Assembly: GCF_019890675.1 (NCBI RefSeq)
Contig: NZ_JAIOAA010000008.1
Location: forward strand, 124,001 to 188,000
Length of the DNA: 64,000 nt
Reading direction: 5' to 3'
DNA from: Micromonospora sp. PLK6-60
GTDB taxonomy: Bacteria > Actinomycetota > Actinomycetes > Mycobacteriales > Micromonosporaceae
How positions within the stretch are numbered: position 1 is the first letter of the stretch; each line of letters opens with the position of its first letter. A program made the position numbers and the translations under genes. Of this stretch, positions 56,391-64,000 are shown piece after piece. The notes under the pieces were generated by a model that worked only from the letters and a program-made list of their open reading frames with translations, had not been told where the DNA came from and made no database searches.

Positions 56391-58031
56391 TTACAGCCGC
56401 AGGCTGTCCGGCGCGTGCAATCGAAGCATCGTCGCCCCCACGTCCACCGGCGCCCGCCGCCGCGACGCCACCGACACCGCGACCATCACGGTGAAGGCCA
56501 GCGGCACCGTCCACGCCGCCGGCTGGGCGGTGAGCGTGGCGGGCCACCCGGACAGCGGCGGCCCCAGCACGGTGACCAGCACCGCCGTGATCGCCGCGCC
56601 ACCGCCCACCAGCACCCCCGCCGCCGCGCCCAGGTCGGTCAGCCCCCGCCACCAGATGCCCAGCACCAGCAGCGGGCAGAAGCTCGACGCGGCCACCGCG
56701 AAGGCCAGCCCGACCACCTGGGAGACGTCCAGCCCGGAGACGTTCAGCGCGAGCACCGCCGGCACCCCGCCGGCGATGACCGTGGCCAGCCGGAAGCCGC
56801 GTACCGAGCCGTGGCCCAGCACGTCGGTGGAGATCACCCCGGCCACGCTGGTGAGCAGCCCGGACGAGGTGGACAGGAAGGCGGCGAACGCCCCGGCGGC
56901 GACCAGCGCGGCGAGCAGCCGGCCGGTGGTGCCGTCACCGAGCGCCGCCCCGGGCAGCAGCACCACCACCGCGTCGGTCTGCCCGCTGACCAGCAGTTGC
57001 GGGGTGTAGATCCGGCCCAGCACCCCGTAGATGGTGGGCAGCAGATAGAAGAGGCCGACCAGGGCCAGCACCACCAGGGTGGTCCGTCTGGCCGCCGCGC
57101 CGTCCGGGTTGGTGTAGAAGCGCACCAGCACGTGCGGCAGCCCCATGGTGCCCAGGAAGGTGGCCAGGATCAGCGAATAGGTGGCGAACAATCCCCGGTC
57201 GTCGTCCCCGGCCGTGTCCGGCAGCAGCCAGTCGGTCGCCTTCGTCGCCGCGCCGGACACCTCCGGCACCGGGTCACCGGCGGCGAAGTCGAGGCGGTCG
57301 CCGGGGCGTACCTCCCGGATCGTGCCGTCGGCGAAGGTGAGCGCCGCCGAGTGCTCGACCACGACGGTGGTCGCGGTCCGGAACGCCGGCCCGTCGGGCG
57401 GGGCCACCGCCGGGCGGGCGTCGGCCTGCCACTGCAACGCCAGGAAGATCGCGGGTACGGCCAGCGCGGTCAGCTTCAGCCAGTACTGGAACGCCTGGAC
57501 GAAGGTGATCGCCCGCATCCCGCCCAACGCCACGTTCGCGGTGACCACCGCCGCCACCAGCAGGGCGCCCACCGGGTACGGCGAGCCGACCAGCGTGGCC
57601 AGGGTCAGCCCGGCGCCCTGGAGCTGCGGCACCAGGTACAGCCACCCGATGAAGATCACGAAAACGGTGGCCAGGGTGCGCAGCCGGCGCGAACCGAGCC
57701 GCAGCTCGCAGAAGTCGGGCAGGGTGAACGCGCCGGAGCGGCGCAGCGGGGCGGCCACGAAGAGCAGCAACGCCAGGTAGCCGGCGGCGAACCCGACCGG
57801 GTACCAGAGCACATCCACGCCGTACTTGAGGATCAGCCCGGCCACGCCGAGGAAGCTGGCGGCCGACAGGTACTCCCCGCCGATCGCGGCGGCGTTCCAG
57901 GTCGGGCTGACCGTCCGGGAGGCGACCAGGAAGTCGGAGGTGGTCCGGGCCAGCCGCAGCCCGTAGAAGCCGATGCCGACGGTGACCAGGGTGACCGCGA
58001 CGATCGCCGGGACCACGTACCCGTTGCCCAC
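56391..58031 (-). CDS. Sodium:solute symporter (second ActP-like carrier)
   Basis: 546 aa. TTSDFLVASRTVSPTWNAAAIGGEYLSAASFLGVAGLIL, VFIGWLYLVPQLQGAGLTLA, LGTMGLPHVLVRFYTNPDGAAARR and ALAFAVAASSFCPLLVLGIWWRGL show the SSS fold, 13 or so helices. It has a large extracellular insertion (VVVEHSAALTFADGTIREVRPGDRLDFAAGDPVPEVSG) absent from the 44135 symporter, so substrate may differ. Starts one base after the preceding gene's stop; operon with 58033-58482. Stop codon is TAA, rare in this GC-rich window. Confidence 0.9.
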   Translation of the reverse strand: MGNGYVVPAIVAVTLVTVGIGFYGLRLARTTSDFLVASRTVSPTWNAAAIGGEYLSAASFLGVAGLILKYGVDVLWYPVGFAAGYLALLLFVAAPLRRSGAFTLPDFCELRLGSRRLRTLATVFVIFIGWLYLVPQLQGAGLTLATLVGSPYPVGALLVAAVVTANVALGGMRAITFVQAFQYWLKLTALAVPAIFLALQWQADARPAVAPPDGPAFRTATTVVVEHSAALTFADGTIREVRPGDRLDFAAGDPVPEVSGAATKATDWLLPDTAGDDDRGLFATYSLILATFLGTMGLPHVLVRFYTNPDGAAARRTTLVVLALVGLFYLLPTIYGVLGRIYTPQLLVSGQTDAVVVLLPGAALGDGTTGRLLAALVAAGAFAAFLSTSSGLLTSVAGVISTDVLGHGSVRGFRLATVIAGGVPAVLALNVSGLDVSQVVGLAFAVAASSFCPLLVLGIWWRGLTDLGAAAGVLVGGGAAITAVLVTVLGPPLSGWPATLTAQPAAWTVPLAFTVMVAVSVASRRRAPVDVGATMLRLHAPDSLRL

Positions 58032-58032
58032 C

Positions 58033-58482
58033 TCAGCGCTCCGGCCGCTGGACGAGGTCGGTGAAGTCCTGCTCGTTGCGTTCGGCCAGCCGGACGTACG
58101 CCCAGCCCACCACGATCAGGAACGGGAACGACACCACCGCGAGCAGCAGCCACGGCAGGTTCACCCCGAGCACCGTGGTCCGCCCCAGCGACGGCGCGAT
58201 CGCGAAGAGCCAGGGCAGCCCGCCGAGCCCGATCAGCACCAGCACCGACAGCCGCAGGGCCAGCGCGAGCTGGGCCCGGACCAGGCCGCGTACCAGGGTG
58301 TCCCCGATCCGGGTCTGCTGGGTCAGCTCGCTGCGGGTCCGGTCCGCCCGGCTGCCCCGGCGGACCTCGGCGAGCACGATCCGGGTCCGGGCCGGCGCGG
58401 CCGGCGGCCGGGGGGCGGGCACCGGCGCGGCCGGGGTGGTCGTCTCCCACCCCGGCCCGCCCGGCTCGTCAGGGACCGCCAC
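58033..58482 (-). CDS. Small two-helix membrane protein, symporter partner
   Basis: 149 aa. Hydrophilic Pro/Ala-rich N-terminus (1-75), two helices (LALRLSVLVLIGLGGLPWLFAIA and LPWLLLAVVSFPFLIVVGWAYVRLA) and a short tail RNEQDFTDLVQ. Its place directly before a symporter gene parallels the DUF485-ActP pair at 45786-45808, though the sequence is not recognisably DUF485. GTG 58482. Function inferred from context only. Confidence 0.72.
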   Translation of the reverse strand: MAVPDEPGGPGWETTTPAAPVPAPRPPAAPARTRIVLAEVRRGSRADRTRSELTQQTRIGDTLVRGLVRAQLALALRLSVLVLIGLGGLPWLFAIAPSLGRTTVLGVNLPWLLLAVVSFPFLIVVGWAYVRLAERNEQDFTDLVQRPER

Positions 58483-58527
58483 CCCGGCAGTCTCGCCCGC
58501 TCGGCGGGATTGTCAAGCGCGGGACGG

Positions 58528-60540
58528 TCACCACCGGCCCGGCCAGGGGCAGTCGAGGTCGATGTTCCGCAGCGGGTGGCGCAGGAACAGGTCGCGGGCC
58601 GCCGCCCGGCCCAGGTTGGCCGTCCGCCAGTCGTCCTCGGCGACCAGCCGGTCCCGGAGGTCGTCCAGCGCGCAGGTGCGCTGCGGCTCGGGCAGCCGGT
58701 CCAGGGCGGGCGCGGCGTCGGCCGAGAGCCCGGCCAGGTAGCCCACGTCGATCCGGCCGGTGCGCTGGTAGCGGTCGACGTTCCACTCGGCGATCAGCCG
58801 GTCCGGGTTGACCACCGCCAGCGCGAGCAGGGCGGCCACCGCCGTACCGACCGCCAGCACCGGCAGCCAGGTGGCGCGCAGCCGCGCCACGGCCACCCCG
58901 ACGAAGAGGAACAGCAGCCCCAGGCCGGCCTCGGTCACCGCCACGAACAGCCGCAGCCGGGTCGCGCCGTACGCCTCGGTGTAGACCTGCATCCGGTAGA
59001 GCGCCGAGACGACGATCACCAGGCTGAGCGCGGTGAGCGTACCGAGCAGGGCCCGGATCAGCAGCCGGTCGGCGCGGGTGGACCGGGGCGCCCAGCGGGC
59101 GGCGCCGCCGATCACCAGCAGGGTCAGCGCGGAGACGATGAGGAGCTGCCAGAAGCCGCCGCGGGCGTACTCGGCGTAGGTGAGTCCCCCGGTCCGCAGC
59201 ACGTGCCCCGAGCCGCCGAACAGCACCGCGAGCTGCACCAGCACGAACGCGGCGAAGAGCCCGTCGAGCAGGGCCAGCGGCAGCACCCACTCCCGGCGCC
59301 GCACCGGCCGGCCCGGCTTCGCCCGCAGGTCGTCCAGCCGGGGCGGCGCGGCCAGCAGGTACGCCCCGCCGAGCAGCACCGGAACCGCGAGGACCAGGCG
59401 GAACGCCCAGCCGACCAGGTCCGGCGGGCCGCTCTCCGGCAGCAGCCCGATGACCAGATCGGCGAAGACCGCGTCCGCCGAGGCGAACAGCAGCCCGAAG
59501 ACGAGCAGCAGGCCGACCGAGACCGCGACGCTGACCAGGCTGCGGCCGACCGCCGCGCCGGCGCCGACCCGGGCCAGCGAGCGCCGGGCCCACGGCAGGG
59601 CCCGCATCGGCGCCAGCCCACTGATCCGTACGGCGGTGAGCATGCCCAGGCCGGTCCGCCCGCCGGCCACCGCCAGCGCGCCGGTGAACGCGGCGGCCAG
59701 CAGGCAAAGCCCGAAGAGCCAGCCGGCGTCCCGGACCGCGCCCACCCCGAGCAGGGCGAGGGTGGCCGCGGCCCAGGCCAGCCGGGTGACCCGGCCCGGC
59801 GCCCCCGTGACGCCGGGCCGGGTGGTCGGATCGCCCACCGGCGTGACCCGCGCCGACGGGCTGGTCGGCTCGCCGGCCGGCGTGGCCTGCGCCGACGGGT
59901 TGGTCGGCTCGCCGGCCGGCGTGGCCTGCGCCGACGGGTTGGTCGGCTCGCCGGCCGGGGTGGCCTGGGCCGGTGGGTTGGTCGGCTCGCCGGCCGGGGT
60001 GGCCTGCGCCAACGGGTTGGCCGGCGCGCCGGCCGGGGTGACCTGGGCCGGCGGATTGGTCGGCTCGCCGGCCCGCGCCGGCCCGGTGGTGTCCGCCGGT
60101 CGGACCGGCTCGGGCCGGGCCGGTGGTCCGCCGTGGGCGAGTGGGACCGGGGCGCCGGCGTCGGGCCGGGTGGCGGCGGTGACCAGGGCGGCGGTGGCGG
60201 CGACCCCGGCCAGCAGCCAGCCGGCGCCGGGCCGGCCGAGCGGGACGGCGGCGGCGGCCGTCAGGGCGGCCGCGCCCACCGCGCCGAGCACCACCGGCCG
60301 GGCCGGGGCGGCCGGTCCCGGCCACCGCCGCCAGAACGCCGACGGTGGCGGTGGCGGTGCCGGCCGATCGACGCCGGGCCGCTGCGCCGTGCGCACGCCG
60401 GTGCCCGACGGTGCGGCGGTGCGGTCACCGGTGCCGGGTGGTGTGGTCGGGCGGTCACCGCTGCTGGGCGGTGCGGCCGGGCGGTCACCGGTGCCGCGCG
60501 GTGCGGTCGGGCGGTCACCGGGGTTCGGTGGGGTGGTCAT
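58528..60540 (-). CDS. DUF4173/DUF4153-like polytopic membrane protein with 13-residue repeats
   Basis: 670 aa. After a repeat-rich N-terminus (residues 1-65 with GDRPTAPRGTGDRPAAP 9-residue units; 145-225 with NPLAQATPAGEPT 13-residue units) come about 11 membrane helices. The blocks LVIGLLPESGPPDLVGWAFRLVLAVPVLLGGAYLLAAPP, TYAEYARGGFWQLLIVSALTLLVI and ALYRMQVYTEAYGATRLRLFV are characteristic of DUF4173. The C-terminus RLIAEWNVDRYQRTGRIDVGYLAGLSADAAPAL is conserved. ATG 60540 overlaps the histidine kinase stop (ATGA), placing it in a signal-transduction operon. Confidence 0.85.
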   Translation of the reverse strand: MTTPPNPGDRPTAPRGTGDRPAAPPSSGDRPTTPPGTGDRTAAPSGTGVRTAQRPGVDRPAPPPPPSAFWRRWPGPAAPARPVVLGAVGAAALTAAAAVPLGRPGAGWLLAGVAATAALVTAATRPDAGAPVPLAHGGPPARPEPVRPADTTGPARAGEPTNPPAQVTPAGAPANPLAQATPAGEPTNPPAQATPAGEPTNPSAQATPAGEPTNPSAQATPAGEPTSPSARVTPVGDPTTRPGVTGAPGRVTRLAWAAATLALLGVGAVRDAGWLFGLCLLAAAFTGALAVAGGRTGLGMLTAVRISGLAPMRALPWARRSLARVGAGAAVGRSLVSVAVSVGLLLVFGLLFASADAVFADLVIGLLPESGPPDLVGWAFRLVLAVPVLLGGAYLLAAPPRLDDLRAKPGRPVRRREWVLPLALLDGLFAAFVLVQLAVLFGGSGHVLRTGGLTYAEYARGGFWQLLIVSALTLLVIGGAARWAPRSTRADRLLIRALLGTLTALSLVIVVSALYRMQVYTEAYGATRLRLFVAVTEAGLGLLFLFVGVAVARLRATWLPVLAVGTAVAALLALAVVNPDRLIAEWNVDRYQRTGRIDVGYLAGLSADAAPALDRLPEPQRTCALDDLRDRLVAEDDWRTANLGRAAARDLFLRHPLRNIDLDCPWPGRW
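59838..60073. repeat. 39-bp coding repeats in the DUF4173 gene
   Basis: About six in-frame 39-bp units encode variants of NPxAQATPAGEPT. The third and fourth central copies are identical at protein level, outer copies degrade (SPSARVTPVGDPT). The array lies in the linker between two membrane helices. Confidence 0.85.
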
Positions 60541-61622
60541 GCGGCTTCTCCCGTTCGGCTGGTGGTGAGGGGAAGCGACACCCGGATCCGGCAGCCGCCC
60601 GGCCCGTGCCCGGCCGGTTCGAGCACCCGGATGGCGCCGCCGTGCAGCTCCACCACCCAGCGCGCGATGGCCAGGCCGAGACCGGTGCCGCCGTCGCCCG
60701 TGCGGTCGCCGCGGGTGAACCGTTCGAAGACCCGGGGACGGTCGGCGAGCGGGATCCCCTCGCCCTCGTCGCTGACCTCGAAGTGCAGGTGGCCGGCCCG
60801 CTCCTCGGCGGTCACCAGCACCGTCCCGCCCGGCGGGCTGTGCCGGGCGGCGTTGTCGAGCAGGTTGGCGAAGACCTGGTGCAGCCGGCCCGGGTCGGCG
60901 GTGACGGTCAGCGTCCCGGCCGGCGGCGCCAACTGGAACCGCACCTGCCGGCCGGCCCCGGCGGCGGCCGCCGTGGCGTGCTCGATCGCCTCGTCGAGGA
61001 AGTCCGCGACGTCGATCCGGACCCGGCGCAGCGGCACCACCCCGGCGTCCAGCCGGGACAGGTCGAGCAGGTCGGCGACCAGGTGACCGAGGCGTTCGGT
61101 CTGGGCGAGGGCGGTGCGCAGCGTGGCCGGCTCCGCGGCGGCCACCCCGTCGACCAGGTTCTCCAGTACGCCCTGCAACGCGGTGATCGGCGTACGCAAC
61201 TCGTGCGAGACGTTCGCGATCAGCTCGCGCCGCCGCTGGTCGGCAGCGGCCAGGTCCTCGGCCATCCGGTTGAACGCCTGGGCCAGCTCGCCGACCTCGT
61301 CGCGGGAGGTGGCGCGGACCCGGCGGGTGTAGTCACCGCGGGCCATCGCGCCGGCCGCGGCGGTCATCTCGCGCAGCGGCGAGGTCATCCCGTGTGCCAG
61401 CACCTGCGAGGTGAGCAGGGCCAGCCCGATCGCCGTCGCCGACGTCATCGGCGGCACCCAGCCGATCATCCACCAGAAGTACGCCAGCCCGGTGGTGCCG
61501 GAGGCGACCAGCAGGAAGCCCAGTTTCGCCTTGATCGAGCGGACCGGGTCGAGCGGCCGGGGCAGCACCCGGTTGAGCCAGTCCGCCACGGCGACCCCGG
61601 TGGTGACGTTGCCGCTGCTCAC
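60537..61622 (-). CDS. HAMP sensor histidine kinase
   Basis: 361 aa. Two short hydrophobic segments (AKLGFLLVASGTTGLAYFWWMIG and TSATAIGLALLTSQVLAHGM) flank a tiny loop, then a HAMP domain (LREMTAAAGAMARGDYTRRV...DEVGELAQAFNRMAEDL), HisKA with the phosphoacceptor in SHELRTPITALQGVLENLVDG, and HATPase blocks NLLDNAARHSPPGG, VSDEGEGIPLADRPRVFERFTRGD, GGTGLGLAIARWVVE. GTG 61622 overlaps the response regulator stop (GTGA) with GGAGGTG upstream. The almost absent extracellular loop suggests sensing within the membrane or through a partner such as the DUF4173 protein. Confidence 0.92.
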   Translation of the reverse strand: MSSGNVTTGVAVADWLNRVLPRPLDPVRSIKAKLGFLLVASGTTGLAYFWWMIGWVPPMTSATAIGLALLTSQVLAHGMTSPLREMTAAAGAMARGDYTRRVRATSRDEVGELAQAFNRMAEDLAAADQRRRELIANVSHELRTPITALQGVLENLVDGVAAAEPATLRTALAQTERLGHLVADLLDLSRLDAGVVPLRRVRIDVADFLDEAIEHATAAAAGAGRQVRFQLAPPAGTLTVTADPGRLHQVFANLLDNAARHSPPGGTVLVTAEERAGHLHFEVSDEGEGIPLADRPRVFERFTRGDRTGDGGTGLGLAIARWVVELHGGAIRVLEPAGHGPGGCRIRVSLPLTTSRTGEAA

Positions 61623-62296
61623 GCCGGCACCTCCAGCGCATAGCCGACGCCGTGCACGGTCCGGATCAGGTCGGCGCCGAGCTTGCGGCGCAACGCCTTG
61701 ACGTGGCTGTCCACCGTGCGGGTGCCGGAGCCCTCGGCCCACCCCCACACCTCGGCCAGCAGGCGCTCCCGGGGCAGCACCGTCCGGGGCCGGCGGGCGA
61801 GGTGCACCAGCAGGTCGAACTCGGTGGGGGTCAGATGCACCTCGGCCCCGGCCCGGCGGACCCGCCGTTCCGCCTGGTTGATCTCGATCTCGCCCAGGCG
61901 CAGCGCGGGTGGCCCGCTGCTCGCGGCGCGCTCCACCCGGCGCAGCAGCACGTGCACCCGGGCGGACAGCTCCCGCATGGAGAACGGCTTGGTCAGGTAG
62001 TCGTCCGCGCCCACGGCCAGCCCGACCAGCAGGTCGGTCTCGTCGTCCCGCGCGGTCAACATCAACACCGGCACCGGCCGCTGCGCCTGGATCCGCCGGC
62101 ACACCTCCAGGCCGTCGAACCCGGGCAGCATGACATCGAGTACGACGATGTCGTACCGCCCGGCCCGGAACCGGTCGACGGCGGACGGGCCGTCGCCGGC
62201 GATGTCGACGGCGAAGCCCTCGGCGCGCAGGCGGGCGGCGACCGACTCGGCGATGGTCCGCTCGTCCTCGACCACCAGTACCCGGCGTTCGTTCAT
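61619..62296 (-). CDS. OmpR-family response regulator
   Basis: 225 aa. Receiver domain with phosphoacceptor Asp in IVVLDVMLPGFDGLEVC, conserved Lys in YLTKPFSMREL, then a winged-helix domain VHLTPTEFDLLVHLARRPRTVLPRERLLAEVWGWAEGSGTRTVDSHVKALRRKLGADLIRTVHGVGYAL. ATG 62296 follows TACAGT (62305-62310) by eight bases. First gene of the three-gene operon regulator-kinase-DUF4173. Confidence 0.94.
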   Translation of the reverse strand: MNERRVLVVEDERTIAESVAARLRAEGFAVDIAGDGPSAVDRFRAGRYDIVVLDVMLPGFDGLEVCRRIQAQRPVPVLMLTARDDETDLLVGLAVGADDYLTKPFSMRELSARVHVLLRRVERAASSGPPALRLGEIEINQAERRVRRAGAEVHLTPTEFDLLVHLARRPRTVLPRERLLAEVWGWAEGSGTRTVDSHVKALRRKLGADLIRTVHGVGYALEVPA

Positions 62297-62304
62297 GGGT
62301 CCGA

Positions 62305-62310
62305 ACTGTA
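62305..62310 (-). promoter_or_regulatory. -10 element of the response regulator operon
   Basis: TACAGT on the - strand, eight bases before ATG 62296. Confidence 0.5.
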
Positions 62311-62394
62311 GGTAGCGGCCGTGGAGAACGGTGGGGCAGGTTGTGAACAACCTGTGGAGAACGGGTCACCCCTGTGGATAACCCGGTGGAAAGC

Positions 62395-63258
62395 TCAGTC
62401 GAGCCGGTCGAGGAACCCGTCGACCGCCGCCCGGAACTCCGCCGGCCGCTCCACCCAGGGGAAGTGACCGGACCGCTCGACCACCACCGCCTCCGCCGCC
62501 GGGAAGAGCTTCGCCAGCCCGAGCACCGGCGCCACCCCGACGCTGGCGTCCGCGCCGCCGGCCACCACCAGCACCGGGGCGGTGACCTCCGCGAGCCGGG
62601 CGGCGAGGTCCGCCGGGGGCTCGACGCTGAAGTACGCCCGGTTCGCCGCGAAACCGTACGACATGGTGGCGGCGTGCGCCCGCTCCGTCGCGCCCCAGGC
62701 GGCGTACCCGCGCGGGGCGACCCGCTGCTGCCAGGCGTTGAACGCGGCGTCGTCCACCGGCCCGCCGTCGGCGGGGAACGGCCCGGCCTCCCACGCCGCG
62801 ACGGCGGCGTCGAGTTCCGGCTCGCCCCGGCGCCGGTCGAGCAGCGCCTCGGCGTCGGACGGCTCGTCGACCAGGTGGGTGGCCGGTGGCGTCACCAGCA
62901 CCAGAGCGGCGACCCGGTCCGGGAAGCGGACCGCGAAGGCCAGCGCCAGCCGGGTGCCGGCCGAGTGCCCGAGCACGGTCAGCCGGTCCAGCCCGAGGTG
63001 GACCCGGAGCCGGTCCAGGTCCTCGGCCTGCCGCCAGTACGAGCCCAGCTCGACGTCCGCCGGCGCCGGGGAGCGGCCCACCCCGCGCAGGTGCGGCACC
63101 AGCAGGCGGCGCCGCTCGCCCAGCCCGGCCAGGTCGCCCAGGTAACCCGGGTGGGCCGCCGCGCCGCCGGCGAGGGCGACGACCGGGGCGCCGCCCAGCT
63201 CGGGGTGCGGGTCGTCGTAGTGCAGCAGGGCCCCGTCGGAGGCTGGGTAGGTCGGCAT
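62395..63258 (-). CDS. Alpha/beta hydrolase, proline-iminopeptidase-like
   Basis: 287 aa. VVALAGGAAAHPGYLGDLAGLGERRRLLVPHLRGVGRS, nucleophile elbow VLGHSAGTRLALAFAVRFPDRVAALVLVTPP, Asp in LVVAGGADASVGV and His in VVVERSGHFPWVERP complete the triad. GHSAGT replaces the commonest GHSWGG, and the oxyanion loop HGGPG is replaced by AGGAA, so peptidase activity is doubtful; general hydrolase is safer. ATG 63258. Confidence 0.84.
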   Translation of the reverse strand: MPTYPASDGALLHYDDPHPELGGAPVVALAGGAAAHPGYLGDLAGLGERRRLLVPHLRGVGRSPAPADVELGSYWRQAEDLDRLRVHLGLDRLTVLGHSAGTRLALAFAVRFPDRVAALVLVTPPATHLVDEPSDAEALLDRRRGEPELDAAVAAWEAGPFPADGGPVDDAAFNAWQQRVAPRGYAAWGATERAHAATMSYGFAANRAYFSVEPPADLAARLAEVTAPVLVVAGGADASVGVAPVLGLAKLFPAAEAVVVERSGHFPWVERPAEFRAAVDGFLDRLD

Positions 63259-63361
63259 CGGGCGACCGTACCGAGCGGGCGTGCTGGTGTCGCCTCGATT
63301 CCGGCCGCTGCCCGAGGGAACCTTTTCCCGCCGCCGTGCGTGGGAGTGGCGAGGAGAGGGG

Positions 63362-63904
63362 GTGACGGTGCCCGAGGACGGTCTGGTGGAAGAGATCTAC
63401 GCCGGGAGCTTCCGGACGCTTGTCGTCCAGCTCTACGCGGTGACCGGCGACCTGCACGAGGCGCAGGAGGCGGTGCAGGAGGCGTTCACCCGCGCGGTGG
63501 CCACGCCGCGGCGGTTCGCCCGGCTGGACAACCCGGAATCCTGGCTGCGCCGGGTCGCGGTGAACGTGGCCCGCAGCCGGCACCGCCGCCGCCGGGTGCT
63601 GGCCGGGTTGCTGCACCGGATCGGCCCGCCGCCGGTGGTCGCCGACCCCGCGCCCGAGCACCTGGCGCTGATGTCCGCGTTGCGCACGCTGCCCACCGGG
63701 CAGCGGCAGGCGCTGGCCCTGCACTACCTGGTCGACCTGCCGGTGGACGAGGTGGCCGACGCCCTCGGCGTCTCGGTCGGCACGGTCAAGTCCCGGCTGA
63801 GTCGGGGTCGTGCCGCCCTCGCCGCGCTGCTCGGCGACCCACCCTCCGCTGAAGCTGTCACCACCGTCCGCGCGTACCCCGGGAGGGACGATGCCCGAGC
63901 GTGA
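63362..63904 (+). CDS. SigE-family RNA polymerase sigma-70 factor (module 3)
   Basis: 180 aa. Region 2 LVEEIYAGSFRTLVVQLYAVTGDLHEAQEAVQEAFTRAVATPRRF and region 4 LPTGQRQALALHYLVDLPVDEVADALGVSVGTVKSRLSRGRAAL. GTG 63362 has GAGGAG five bases upstream. Its stop overlaps the next ATG by 14 bases, echoing the sigma/membrane-protein overlap in modules 1 and 2. Confidence 0.9.
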   Translation: MTVPEDGLVEEIYAGSFRTLVVQLYAVTGDLHEAQEAVQEAFTRAVATPRRFARLDNPESWLRRVAVNVARSRHRRRRVLAGLLHRIGPPPVVADPAPEHLALMSALRTLPTGQRQALALHYLVDLPVDEVADALGVSVGTVKSRLSRGRAALAALLGDPPSAEAVTTVRAYPGRDDARA

Positions 63905-64000
63905 GTTTCCCGGCTTCGACCCGGCGGCGGTGGCCGCCGCCGTGCGGCAGCCACCGCTGGACGACCTGTGGGCGAACGGCCGCGCCCGGCGCCGGCGGCG
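63891..64000 (+). CDS. Sigma-linked protein (module 3), 5' end only
   Basis: Only the first 36 codons are in the window: MPEREFPGFDPAAVAAAVRQ followed by a basic RARRRRR. The acidic-helical start and immediate basic stretch match the N-termini of the module 1 and 2 proteins (MPDFDV..., MPDPIF...), so it is probably the corresponding single-pass protein. ATG 63891 has GGGAGGG upstream. Confidence 0.7.
   Translation, partial: MPEREFPGFDPAAVAAAVRQPPLDDLWANGRARRRR

Noticed and set aside
57973..61086. 1037-codon + strand open frame with many Arg/Gly repeats
   Set aside because: Antisense to the symporter partner, DUF4173 and kinase genes; repeats mirror the coding repeats on the other strand.
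1..64000. tRNA or rRNA genes, prophage or IS elements
   Set aside because: No cloverleaf with GTTCGA-type arm, no rRNA-like stretch, no transposase or integrase motifs seen on either strand.

Overview
The window is high-GC actinobacterial DNA. Third-codon G/C bias, GTG and TTG starts, many apparently leaderless genes and the protein content (bacterial proteasome activator, DUF397/XRE pair, DUF5926, LCP proteins, SigE-type sigma factors, many mono-membrane proteins with Pro/Gly/Thr-rich linkers) all fit Micromonosporaceae, most likely Micromonospora or a close relative. Coding density is high. I see no tRNA, rRNA, IS element, prophage or CRISPR array.

Layout. 1-2365: a + strand molybdenum cofactor (Moco) cluster, moaC (3' end only), mogA/moaB, moeA, moaE, joined by 4-base stop/start overlaps. 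2381-8475: GT87 membrane glycosyltransferase, DoxX, GNAT acetyltransferase, an AAA+ ATPase with a striking CTAG-rich palindromic promoter region, an LppU/SCO3897-like protein and a DMT exporter. 8457-15292 (-): a PHP phosphoesterase-UvrD helicase fusion, a metallophosphoesterase, moaD, moaA and a fructosamine-kinase-like gene. 15465-19331: DUF4192 protein, fdhD, and mobA with its small DUF6457 partner; fdhD and mobA are divergent around a 144-bp element bounded by long inverted repeats. The Moco pathway is therefore dispersed over about 19 kb.

19416-31958: YbjN/TY-Chap-like protein, quinone-oxidoreductase-like dehydrogenase, Lrp regulator divergent from dimethylargininase, an orphan LivJ-type lipoprotein, an esterase, the proteasome activator Bpa, two coupled HAD phosphatases, a membrane protein, OsmC, a zincin metallopeptidase, AIM24, prephenate dehydratase and a lipoprotein. 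32251-40093: PAS protein, NERD-like protein, arginine deiminase behind an ARG-box-like palindrome, DUF5926, an anti-sigma-type ATPase, a GAF-PAS histidine kinase, GDPD phosphodiesterase, rhodanese and the first of three LCP cell-wall ligase paralogues. 40290-47324: two more LCP genes, a UDP-xylose-synthase-like epimerase, an ActP-like symporter with its DUF485 partner, and a flavin-reductase-like gene that contains a near-perfect parS site.

47518-64000: XRE/DUF397 pair, a repeat-rich intergenic region, GT39-like glycosyltransferase, three SigE-type sigma/membrane-protein modules (the last cut by the window end), an ABC exporter, a second symporter with a small membrane partner, and a response regulator, histidine kinase and DUF4173 operon. 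The parS-like site and the set pheA, metallopeptidase, HAD, GDPD, Bpa and LCP, which I recall lying near the origin in other actinobacteria, suggest this window is origin-proximal. That placement is inference.
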